DNA of 64,000 nucleotides from positions 1-64,000 of the forward strand of contig JADGDE010000007.1 in the NCBI GenBank assembly GCA_016745035.1. Direction: 5' to 3'. The notes beneath the pieces were generated by a model, which was not told where the DNA came from, searched no databases, and saw nothing but the letters and a program-made list of their open reading frames with translations. The translations under genes and the position numbers were made by a program. Shown in pieces: positions 1-9,600 of the stretch (the stretch's first letter is position 1; each line of letters begins with the position of its first letter). The stretch is from Thiotrichales bacterium. GTDB taxonomy: Bacteria > Pseudomonadota > Gammaproteobacteria > Beggiatoales > Beggiatoaceae.

Positions 1-100
1 ACTCTATACCATGTTAATTTTTTTAACAAAGAGTTTTCTTATATATAAAAATTTGAAAATAGACAATGAGTTGAAATTTCGGCTTTAATATATTGTAAAT

Positions 101-382
101 TTAAGGTAATGGAAAAGTCTGTTTATTATTTTTTTTGATTTTTAAGTCCAAAAAAGATGTTATAGAAAATAACATTAAGAAAATAAATAATAAAAATTTT
201 TTTTCTAAGAAAGTTGAAAAAATTAAATAAAATGCAGCCCCTAGCAATGTCCATGACGGCATATTTTTAAATTTATTAAAATTTTTTATTGTCAACCTTA
301 ATATTATATAAAATAATAATATTTTCAATTCATTAGTTAGCATTTTATCTTTACAAAATTTAATTCCATACATACTCCCCAA
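101..382 (-). CDS. possible small membrane protein (hypothetical)
   Basis: A 93-codon ORF in very AT-rich DNA, starting at a TTG (an ATG lies three codons in, at 373). The product has two or three hydrophobic stretches (roughly residues 20-32, 45-58 and 62-78) and a basic, Lys/Asn-rich tail. I recognise no family. A GGGGAG sits just before the inner ATG but only about one base away, which is too close for a good ribosome site, so the start is unclear. It lies about 100 bases downstream of the transglutaminase-like gene on the same strand. In polymorphic-toxin loci this position often holds an immunity protein, but that is inference from position only. It could also be a chance ORF in low-GC DNA. 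Confidence 0.35.
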   Translation of the reverse strand: MGSMYGIKFCKDKMLTNELKILLFYIILRLTIKNFNKFKNMPSWTLLGAAFYLIFSTFLEKKFLLFIFLMLFSITSFLDLKIKKNNKQTFPLP

Positions 383-481
383 TTTAATTAAAACTTTATA
401 AAATTACCACATTTATGAAAATATTATCGAATTATACCTTCATTTAAGTTACCTTTATTTTATTTAATATTATAATTCTAC

Positions 482-3427
482 TTAAATTGCAAGTAAGAAT
501 GTTGTTAATACATAAATGATATTCTGAATCATATTAGTTGCTATATATTTAGAGAAGAATTTTGGTATTAAAAGCCAAACACCACCAACTAATACCATCC
601 CCATATTCATAGTATAGATAAAAACTTCTGGTGAAAATTTAGTGTGAGGATCCAACAGACGGCTTATTTCCATTATAAACCATATTATGCCTAATGCTCC
701 TGCAAGTATTGCAGGTCCCCAAACAGGAACAATTATAGCTGTACTAAGTGCAAGAATTCCTATTACAGTTCCTAAAACTAAAGTTGCCTGAGCACCATTC
801 CCACCTCCAGCAATCCGATAAGCTCCAGCCCCCGTCTCAGGATCAGCCACAATATAACCAACCCCAGACCAACCAGCAACCTGAATATTATCTTGCGAAA
901 TTGTCACCTCTTTACCCGTCAACACAGAACTCCTAATTTCATCTCGAATATCTTGGCTAATATTAGGACTTAATTGGCTAAGTGCAAACTCTAAATTACT
1001 TTGTTTAATTTGGAATATTTTTTGTCCTTGTTGGCTAGCGAGTGCAAGCGCTTTAACAGCAGAAACTGCCTCTCCAGGATTTTGTTCATTGGTAAAAAAT
1101 AACTCTGGTATTTCATGCTCTAAGGCGGAAGTTGTAGCACCAACTTGTTGAGCAACCGTTCTAGTTGTATCTTTATTGTTATCTTTCGCCCAAAGACTTT
1201 GTGCCACAACATCCATATCAACAAAAAGACCAGACATATTAACTTGTCTTGGAATATTAAAAATATAGACAGGAGTTAAGTTTGTGGAAATAGTACCAAA
1301 AGAAGGTTGACGATAAGCCAATGTGGGTGCTGTTTTATTAAGCAATGCTAAATTATTATCATTAGCAGCAAAATAGCTAGTAGCCGCCGCATGAAGCATA
1401 TCACCAATAAGCTCATCTTTAGTCACTTGCTCAATTTGTTGATTTTCAAGTGCCGTTTTGGTTTGTTCGAGACGGTCTTTAGTTGTTTGTAATTGCTTAG
1501 CACTTATATTTTGCGGGTCAACGGCAATCGCATAAAACTCCCCGGCAATCGGTTTATTCTTCGCCGTATGCCAAACCCCACTATTTAACCGACTAATTTT
1601 AGTCGTAGTATAAAGCTCTTGCCCCATGCTAAAGCCATCAGCACTGTGAACAATGTCTCCATCAATTTTAAGCTCAGCTTTCAGTTTAATCAGATAGCCC
1701 GGCAAGCTGGTGGGAAGTTGTTCAAGCAATTGTTCCGGCGTTAAATTTTTACCTTGAGGAATAAAACTCTCTAGTAATTGCTGGTCTGCTTCAGTGCTAG
1801 GGCTAAAGGAGAAGGTAATGCGTTTGCCTGCCAATTGGCTTAAGTTTTCTTGATAAGTAAAGGCTGCATTTTCGTGGGTTTGGTCGGTTTGGTTACGATA
1901 GAGGCTAAAGCTGAATTTTTTGCGGTAATTATCGGGCAGTTCAATATAGCGCTCACCGCGTTTAATCACTTGATAAGGCAAGCCTGCTGCAAGTTGCTCG
2001 CGCTTACTTTCGATAATGCTTTGTGTACCGAGGACATCACCGACGGTGGCATCGGGCTTGGTTTGCTCTATATAGGTTTCGAGTTGGCTTTGGTAGTTTT
2101 CTAAACTGCTTTGTATGGCTTGGTTGTCGATGTTTTGTACCCAGCCTTCGGTTTCATTTTGAGCGGTGCTCTCTAAGCTGGTCGCTAGTGCTTGGGCATC
2201 AAAAGGCACTTGTTCGCTGAGGTTCATGCCTTGGGTATATTCATATTGCTTATAACTGGCATCTAACGGAGTCCAGCTATCGCCATTGCCATTTTGGTGT
2301 TTTGCGCCACGGCTGGGGTAAAAATCTAGCCATGCCTCAGCCCAAATGTGTTCGAGTTTAATCCATTTGATTTCTCCGCCTTGGGTGAGGGCGGTGCTAG
2401 GAATACCGCCTTGGGCGAGCAGTTGTTGTGCGGCTTTGGGGTCGGTTGCACCACCCACCCAGTTCATGACGTTTTCTACTGGAATGCGAATCGTGCCATA
2501 GCCATAGCGAGCGTGGATGCCTGCGGCTCTGAGCAGGGCAATCAAAAGGCTAGCGGTGTCAAAGGCGTTGGCTTGTTTGGTCTCCAGTGCCATTTGGCTG
2601 CCTTGGATGCTGCCGTAGGTGGGGACAAACTTGATATTGTTGTAAACCCAGTTGTAGATTTTTACCGGATGGTTGTCGAGGCTTTGGGCAAGCTCTTGGA
2701 TTTCTGGGGTGATTTGAATTTCGGCGCTTTGTGCCAGTGCGGCGGCTGTCGGGGCTGCTTTGGGGTCGATGACGGCGGCACGGCGGGTGCTGGGGTAATC
2801 TTCTTGTGGGGCGCGGACTTCACCTGAGGGGATGTTAAAGGGTAAATCGTTGGGGTCAAACTCTGGATGTTTGCCGGGGTTTAAATAGGGTTCGAGGTGT
2901 TCTAGGGCGCTGTCGATGCGTTGTTGTTGTTCGGTGGCATTGCTGGATTGTTCGATTGCTTCAATGTTACCGAACAGGGTGTTGCGCTCTTGCATGTATT
3001 CGTTAAGGGCGGCTTGTTGGCGTTCTAAAATTAAGGGCGGTAGATTCTTTTGTTGTAGTTGTTCGGCGACTTGTTCAAATTCGGCTTGTAGGTAGTCGTC
3101 GGCGGTTTGCAGCTCATTTTTTAACGGGCTGAGGTCTATGGGTTTGAAGGCTTGGCGGCGGGTGTTTTTGCCTTTGTGTTGGGTCAGTTGTTGTTTGAGG
3201 CTTTTGAGGACATTTTGATGGCTGTGGTCGGCAGCGGGCACAGTGATATTGGGTTCTGGAACTTGGGTTTCGTCCCAGATTGTTTTTGCTGCGACTGCGG
3301 TTGGCTCAAGGATGAGCATGGTGAAGGTGATGGTGGTTATCAGGGCAATCAGGCGGCTTGTTAGGCTGTGTTGGTCTGTTTCCATTAGGGTGTTGTCGTT
3401 GCCGGAGGGCAAGGTCATATTTTGCAT
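482..3427 (-). CDS. secreted transglutaminase-like protein with hydrophobic C-terminus
   Basis: 981 aa. The start is supported by AGAGGA seven bases upstream of the ATG. A long basic/polar N-region leads into a hydrophobic segment (about residues 25-42) and a likely cleavage after AVAA, so it is probably exported. Residues 60-185 are Gln/Glu-rich and helical. A transglutaminase-like core spans about 245-395, with SLLIALLRAAGIHARYGYG, then EHIWAEAWL (His about 360) and WTPLDASY (Asp about 389). The usual catalytic Cys position reads Ala-Phe-Asp-Thr-Ala, so the Cys appears absent. After GYIVADPETGAGAYRI the last 85 or so residues are mostly hydrophobic with three likely membrane helices. Related transglutaminase-like proteins often accompany RHS/YD-repeat toxins. 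The C-terminal coding DNA is more AT-rich than the rest. Last large gene of the operon that begins with the 2256-aa protein. Confidence 0.8.
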   Translation of the reverse strand: MQNMTLPSGNDNTLMETDQHSLTSRLIALITTITFTMLILEPTAVAAKTIWDETQVPEPNITVPAADHSHQNVLKSLKQQLTQHKGKNTRRQAFKPIDLSPLKNELQTADDYLQAEFEQVAEQLQQKNLPPLILERQQAALNEYMQERNTLFGNIEAIEQSSNATEQQQRIDSALEHLEPYLNPGKHPEFDPNDLPFNIPSGEVRAPQEDYPSTRRAAVIDPKAAPTAAALAQSAEIQITPEIQELAQSLDNHPVKIYNWVYNNIKFVPTYGSIQGSQMALETKQANAFDTASLLIALLRAAGIHARYGYGTIRIPVENVMNWVGGATDPKAAQQLLAQGGIPSTALTQGGEIKWIKLEHIWAEAWLDFYPSRGAKHQNGNGDSWTPLDASYKQYEYTQGMNLSEQVPFDAQALATSLESTAQNETEGWVQNIDNQAIQSSLENYQSQLETYIEQTKPDATVGDVLGTQSIIESKREQLAAGLPYQVIKRGERYIELPDNYRKKFSFSLYRNQTDQTHENAAFTYQENLSQLAGKRITFSFSPSTEADQQLLESFIPQGKNLTPEQLLEQLPTSLPGYLIKLKAELKIDGDIVHSADGFSMGQELYTTTKISRLNSGVWHTAKNKPIAGEFYAIAVDPQNISAKQLQTTKDRLEQTKTALENQQIEQVTKDELIGDMLHAAATSYFAANDNNLALLNKTAPTLAYRQPSFGTISTNLTPVYIFNIPRQVNMSGLFVDMDVVAQSLWAKDNNKDTTRTVAQQVGATTSALEHEIPELFFTNEQNPGEAVSAVKALALASQQGQKIFQIKQSNLEFALSQLSPNISQDIRDEIRSSVLTGKEVTISQDNIQVAGWSGVGYIVADPETGAGAYRIAGGGNGAQATLVLGTVIGILALSTAIIVPVWGPAILAGALGIIWFIMEISRLLDPHTKFSPEVFIYTMNMGMVLVGGVWLLIPKFFSKYIATNMIQNIIYVLTTFLLAI

Positions 3428-3439
3428 GTGTTTGTCCTC

Positions 3440-3670
3440 TTATTTGGCGTTGTGGTGGTTGATGCTTGTTACGCGCCGCTGGAGCGACGCAATCTGCATT
3501 CCCACGCTGGAGCGTGGGAACGAGTTGGCGATATTGGCGTACGGGAACGAGGTGGCTTCGTTTGAGTTCTGCGGGACTGAAGTCCCGATTCCGTCGATAG
3601 CAGTCCTGATTCCATCGGTAGCAAAATGGTTATCGATATCAAGGCTTAATCTGAGTGTTTGCTTGGTCAT
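3440..3670 (-). CDS. small ORF built largely of palindromic repeats (hypothetical)
   Basis: 76 codons from an ATG at 3670, with a strong AAGGAG seven bases upstream that lies inside the end of the preceding giant gene. The start is two bases after that gene's TAA, and the ORF's own stop abuts the AGAGGA site of the next gene. This tight packing looks like translational coupling. The first 16 or so residues (MTKQTLRLSLDIDNHF) look gene-like. The rest is encoded by palindromic repeats and reads as low-information sequence such as SFPRSSVGMQIASLQRR. It may be a real small protein, or a relic interrupted by repeat insertion that still carries ribosomes between its two neighbours. No family recognised. 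Confidence 0.35.
   Translation of the reverse strand: MTKQTLRLSLDIDNHFATDGIRTAIDGIGTSVPQNSNEATSFPYANIANSFPRSSVGMQIASLQRRVTSINHHNAK
3473..3587. repeat. cluster of short palindromic repeats
   Basis: Three hairpin units lie close together. One is at 3499-3520, with 10-base arms TTCCCACGCT / AGCGTGGGAA around GG. A degenerate copy is at 3473-3490 (GCGCCGCT / AGCGACGC). The third is at 3572-3587 (CGGGACT / AGTCCCG). A relative of the third occurs at 42526-42543. They lie inside the small ORF between two large genes. Short palindromes like these are dispersed in many bacterial genomes; a role in mRNA stability or as mobile REP-like units is inference. Confidence 0.7.
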
Positions 3671-3672
3671 GA

Positions 3673-6600
3673 TTATTCTCCTTGAATTTCGCAGTGGCTG
3701 TGTTGTAACAAGGCTGTAGCGGCTGCTAGCGGCCCTGCTGCACTGTCGATATGGTATTTTTGTGCGCCCGTGTGCCATGCCGCATAGACGGGCAGGTCGG
3801 CATGAGTCGTGGCTTCGTCTTTTTCTACCCCTTGAAGGGTGACGGGGTAGATAAGTATCTCAGGATGATTTTGTTTGAGGGTTTCTATCATCATCATGGT
3901 ATCGCCAATGGCTTTGCCTTCGTAGCCTGTGAGGCCGGGGATGTAGTCGCCGCTCCAATTGAGTTGTTGCCAACTGTAGAATTTGCCTTGGGTATCGTAG
4001 AGCGGCAGTTTGTGCAGATTGGTGATTTCGTAGTATTCCGCCCCTTGACCTTGGAGGTCGATGTTGGGCATCCCATCGCCAATCCAGATAACCAATTGAC
4101 GGTGATTGTCTAGTTTTTCTGCCGTGAGTTGTTTGAGGTAGTCATCTACAGCTTGGAAACCAAGGGCGGCGGCGGTATAAGCGCGGGTTTCTAGGCGGCG
4201 GGTGAGGACTTCATCGTAGTTTGTTGTCCACGGGGTGCGTAGAACAGCGGCCTCGGCAAGGTTTTGTTCGGCGGTTTTGTAGCCAGTGTAGCTAATCAGT
4301 GCCACGCGGCTGCCATCTTGGCGGGCGGCCAGTTGTTGGTTGAGCGCTTCGATGGTTTGGTAAGCGGCTTCGATTTTAGTGCCACCACCGAGGTAGTCCC
4401 ATTCCATGCTGCTGGAGATGTCGAGCAGATAGAGGAGGTCTAGTGGTTGCTCAGCCTCACAGGTGTGGGCGCGGGCTTGTGGCGCTGGGGTGATGGCACA
4501 GGTTTGGTCGTTACCAAAGCGGGCTGTGGCGATTTTTGTTGGGTCTTTACTGATGGAGAGCAAGCTGAGTTCGAGTTCTTCTAAGTGAATATCGCTCATG
4601 CCCAGGGTTTGCCAGTTTTGCCCCTCGTCGGTGCTGTAGCTAAAGTGAACGCGGTTTGCGCGTTTTTCGATAGCAAGTTCTATCGGTAGATTGACCGGAA
4701 TGCTGTGCCCTAATGGGTCGTAGCCGACTTCTTGGTCGTTATCGCGGTAGTGTAGGGACAGTGCGCGGTCATCGGCATCGTAGTACACCGCATAGCGGGC
4801 ACTGTTGCTCTCAGGGTTTTTGCCGCTGAGCATCATGGCTGCTTGTCCGTAATTGAGGCTGCGTAGTTTGAGTTCGGTGCGGAAATCACTGCTGGCATGG
4901 GGACGTGGAAGGGTCACACCATAAGCACTGTCATTAGCACCAATGCCTGTGTCAATTGCAGCATTGGTGGTGGCTTTGATTTCTATTGCATAAGGGGTAT
5001 CGGCATACGTGCCTTGCATATCGCCAATGCTCAGGGTTTGGCGATTCGGGTTAGTACGGTTCAGTTGCTCGGTTAAGCAGGGTTCGGCTGCGCCTTGGAT
5101 ATAAACCTGTTCATAGTCTAGGGTTTGCCAAGTGTTGCCATCATAGAATTGGAGGGCAAAAATATAATTGCCACTGGCTAGAGCGTCAACAAAGAAGCTT
5201 TTTTGGCGTTGCTCGGTGCTTGTCGCTGCCAGTGCCAAGGTTTGTTCGCGGCTTTCTAGCACTTGTTGCGGTTCCAAGTTGAGCAGTTGCAGGCGAATAT
5301 CCAAGTCTTGGGCGCGGTTGGCGTGTTGTTGTACGCTCGCTTGCACTTGGTATTCACTCAGGGCTTGGTCGGGCACAAGCACTGGGCTGGCTTGGATTTG
5401 TCCTGTGATATTGCGGTTAAGTTGGTCTTTGACTTCAAAGGTTTGGCTGTTGCTAATGCCTGTGGTCTCGCCAGCATGGTTAATTTGGCTGGTTAAGGTA
5501 TAGCTGCCCTCGGCTAGGTTGGTATAACGGTAAACCATGTTGAGGTAAGAGCTGCTATCGGGGGGAACTTGACCTAGGGTTTCAATAGCATTGTGAACCA
5601 GTTGTCCATTGGCATCGTGGACGTTAATGATAACGGTGATGTTATCGAGCATTTGGTGTTTGCTGAGGTTATTGAGGTATTGGTCTATGCGCACGGTATC
5701 GGTGCTGTGATACAGGACTTTATCGGTTTGGGTGCGCAGGGACAATTGCATTTGACCTTCATCAAAACTAAAGTCTAACTGGGTTTGGTCTAGCAAACGG
5801 GCGCTGTTGTCTTTGAGGCTGGCTACTAATTGGTATTGACCGTTGAGTAAGCTATCATCTTGCCATGTCAGTTGTTGTTGCTGTTGGGAACCGCCTTCGA
5901 GTCCGGTGACATCATAGGCGGGGAAGGCATGAATAAGGTTGCCTTGTTTATCTTGGACTTCGACCAGCACTTGATAGTTTGCAGGGAGACTGCCGGTGTT
6001 ATTCAAGTTGATTTGAATCGGTAGGCTGTCACCTGGTTGGTAGCTGTCATTATCGAGGCTCAGTTGTAAATTGCCTTGGGGTAAGGCTGCAACTGTGGTT
6101 ATGGCTTCATTATTACTGAGGTCGCATTCTTCGATGCTGTTATGGGGGTTGACCACGGCGCGCAGGTTTTGGCTGCGGTCTAAGTTACTAATGCCATCTA
6201 AGACGACATCTGTCCATGAATTTTCTTCGAGAGCAGGAACTTGTGCTTCTCCGAGTAGGGTATCGCCGTTGTAGAAAGCCACGATATTGGGTTGTTCTAG
6301 GTATTTGGTACCTGCGTTACCGATACGGACGCTGAGGCTTTGGGGCTGATTATTGCCGTGGTCGGTGAGGTGCAGGGCGGCTGCGGTGAGTTCAGGCGTT
6401 CCTATATTTTTATCATCTAACTCTGAAGTATTGGTGTTGTAGGTCAGGTAAGGTGTTGGTAATTTATCTGGGAAGGTTAAATCATCGTTAATATCTTCTG
6501 GATGGTAACGATAGGATTTGTGAAGAATAGAACGTGCGGCTGCCCATGAGTCGTGGGTATCTTCAATCACAACTAAACTCCAACCAATACCTCTACCTGG

Positions 6601-9600
6601 GTGTATGCCTATCATGATTTCAGCATGGTTATCATTATCAAGGTCAACAATACGGATTTGGTCACTTACAGTTGGAATTGTTAAAGGCAGTTCAAATCTA
6701 CCTAATAATTTTCCTGTGAGACCATCGTTAATGATGAGTTTATTGGCATCCATAAACACTACTTCATTACGTTTATTACGGTTAAAATCAAAGGCAAAGG
6801 CATTAATACCACCGCCCCCTGTATAGTCATCCATGCTTCCCCCCCACTTCCAAGCACCATTGTGCTCATAAGTTTGATAGGAATAACCACCTGCCGCACT
6901 AATTTCCACAAAACCATCCCCATCAATGTCCGCTATTGATGGCTGACCTGCTCCACTAGGAGCACCTGGATAGATCCATAATGTTTTTTTATCGTAGGCA
7001 CGAACAAGGCTATTTCTACCTAAATTATCCGGTTTATTATCATGGTCAAAATCTATGAGTATTCCCGCCATTTGTATATTTCCAACATCATCTCCAATCA
7101 ACTCACCTTGAGAATTGTATACCTTATAGGTTCCACGCCCATTACCATAAGCAAGTTCAGGCAAACCATCGGCATCTGTATCGGCAATATATCTGTAAAC
7201 ACAAGGGTAATCAGTTAGAACTAAATCATCAGGTGCCCATTTCAAATTGCCATATATATCGTATACCTTTCCACAGGTGGAAAAATCCGTAATGCCATCT
7301 TGATCGTAGTCAAAAACATCTATCACTTTTGCACTACTAGCAGCAGCACCATCTCCACTTTCAATTTCAATATTTCTAACAATCTCTCCGGTATTACTTA
7401 AGAAAGATATGTATAAACTATACTTATAATTTCCGTTAAGTACTTCTCTTTTAGTTTGGACAAAAGCAATTTCAGGTTTACCATCCTTATCAAAGTCTCC
7501 CGCTATCAGTTCACCTGGGTATACCTCATCAGTTGCTTGATTTAGTCCGGGCAGTATCGGAGCACTGTGCCAAATCAGTTCACCTGTTTTACCATCTAGT
7601 GCTTGTAAGCTATTAGTATTAGGATCGATAGATGGTGATGGTGATACTATAATTACAGAATCATCTTGTTGATTAATTAGATTATCACCATTGGTATCTG
7701 TCAGAGGGATGACAATAGGCATGGTATGTTCATTTAATAGTGAGTGGGCTTGCCATTTAATAACTGGCTTAAAAGTAATATCTTGATTTACACCACAAAA
7801 TTCTGTAGAACGCTTATTATCATGCTCACTTTCTTCAATAATATGTTGTTTGCTATCAATAAATAGGGAAATAGGTGCATCTCTAAAGGGTAATATTCCC
7901 TCTACAGCTATTTTTTTATACAGATCACTCTCTGAATTTAATTTAATTTCTTCTTGACTAAAATTATTTATGCCTAATAAATCATCTGAACCAGCATCAA
8001 ATAATCCATCTTTATTGTAGTCATAATAAGCGATTAATTCCACTGTTTTATCTATTTCTGTATTGCCCAAATTTTCAATATCAACAGTTATTTCTCCTGA
8101 AAACTGCAAACCATCCTCTTCTAGTTGTAAATTCTTATGGACATCAGTAATAGATAAGTTTGGTAAGAAATGTGTATTATTAATAGGATTCATCTTAATA
8201 ATACCTGCATCATATAATGTATTTATTTTATGTAAAACATTTAGTTCTATTGGTTGATAATTTGGTGCAGTAACTTGAAAGTTCCAGCCATACTCCAAGC
8301 TATGCCAAGCATTCATTTTTTGTTTGGTATAAAATTTATGTGGGTATTCTTTATCTGAATATCCATATACATGGGTTACTCCCATCATAATTACTTCTAC
8401 TTCTATGGGGTCTCCCGTTACCGCATCGACAGCTTGACCTTTAAAGCCAACTGTAGATTCAAGGAGACTATCATAAAGACGAGTAAATTCACCTATGTCT
8501 CTTATTATTGAGGGTAATAATGGATAATAGCTACTTGTCGAACCATGCCCTTCCACATATAAACGATAAGATTTAGATCGATTAGAAATATCATCTGACA
8601 TTAATAAAAACTTTCCATCGGCATCGGTTGTTGTCATTATGTAAGGCTCTTTCTCATATTGCTTAATTAAGCCGATGCTAATATTAGGTACTGGATCACC
8701 TGTATATTCATGCAGAATAATTCCTCTTAAACCTTTTGGGTATTCAATCGTTACTGTGGTATTGTTTTTGCGTAACTCAGGAGAAAAAGTAATAAGGTCA
8801 TTAGCACCATATGTGTTATTAGTTTTAACTGTTGCATATCCTTCATGTTCTACCCTAAGTCTTAAATATCCATAAGATTTTAACTCAATTCCTTCTATAA
8901 AATAATCTCCTAATTCATTTGTTTGAATATTAATATTGCCATTTATAGTAATATTTACATTATTCAGTGGCTCTTTAGTTTCTGTATCAACTATTTTTCC
9001 CTGAATACGAACGGTAGTAGGTTTTAATAAGGGGGAGTAATTTGTTTGAGGTCGAGATACATACGGCTGTGTTGTTTTAACACGAAAATCTGTTTTAGAT
9101 AAACTGTAGCCAATTTTTTTAATTTCTATATAAAATATAGTATTGCCATTTATATCAAAAATATGACTTACTGGAAAAAATATTTTATATTTTCCATTCT
9201 TATCCGTTACTGGATATTCTCCTTTTTCATTAAGATAAGGTTCACCACTGGATTTATTAACTTTGATACTAGCACCTTGAATAGGTAACTTAGTATTAAT
9301 ATCTAAAACAGTTCCTTCTATCAATACATTGTCTTTATCTACAAAATAAATATTATCTAGGTCAATATCGTCATTTGCTTGTAAGGTGACAGGGGTACTA
9401 ATAAAAGCATCCTTTATCTCTAAAGTATATTCATCTGGCGGAATATTTAAAAATAAAAACTGACCATTTTCATCTGTGTATTGCTCGTATTGGTTTTTTT
9501 TTCCTTTCAGTGTAACTAAGGTATTACTCATAGCTAATTCACCTTGCTGTCTCACAACAATACCGTTCAAACGAGCAAAATCAGGATTAAGCAAAGGACT

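Noticed and set aside
3152..3719. Plus-strand ORFs opposite the transglutaminase-like gene and the end of the giant gene
   Set aside because: They are shadows of well-supported minus-strand genes with signal peptides and domains.
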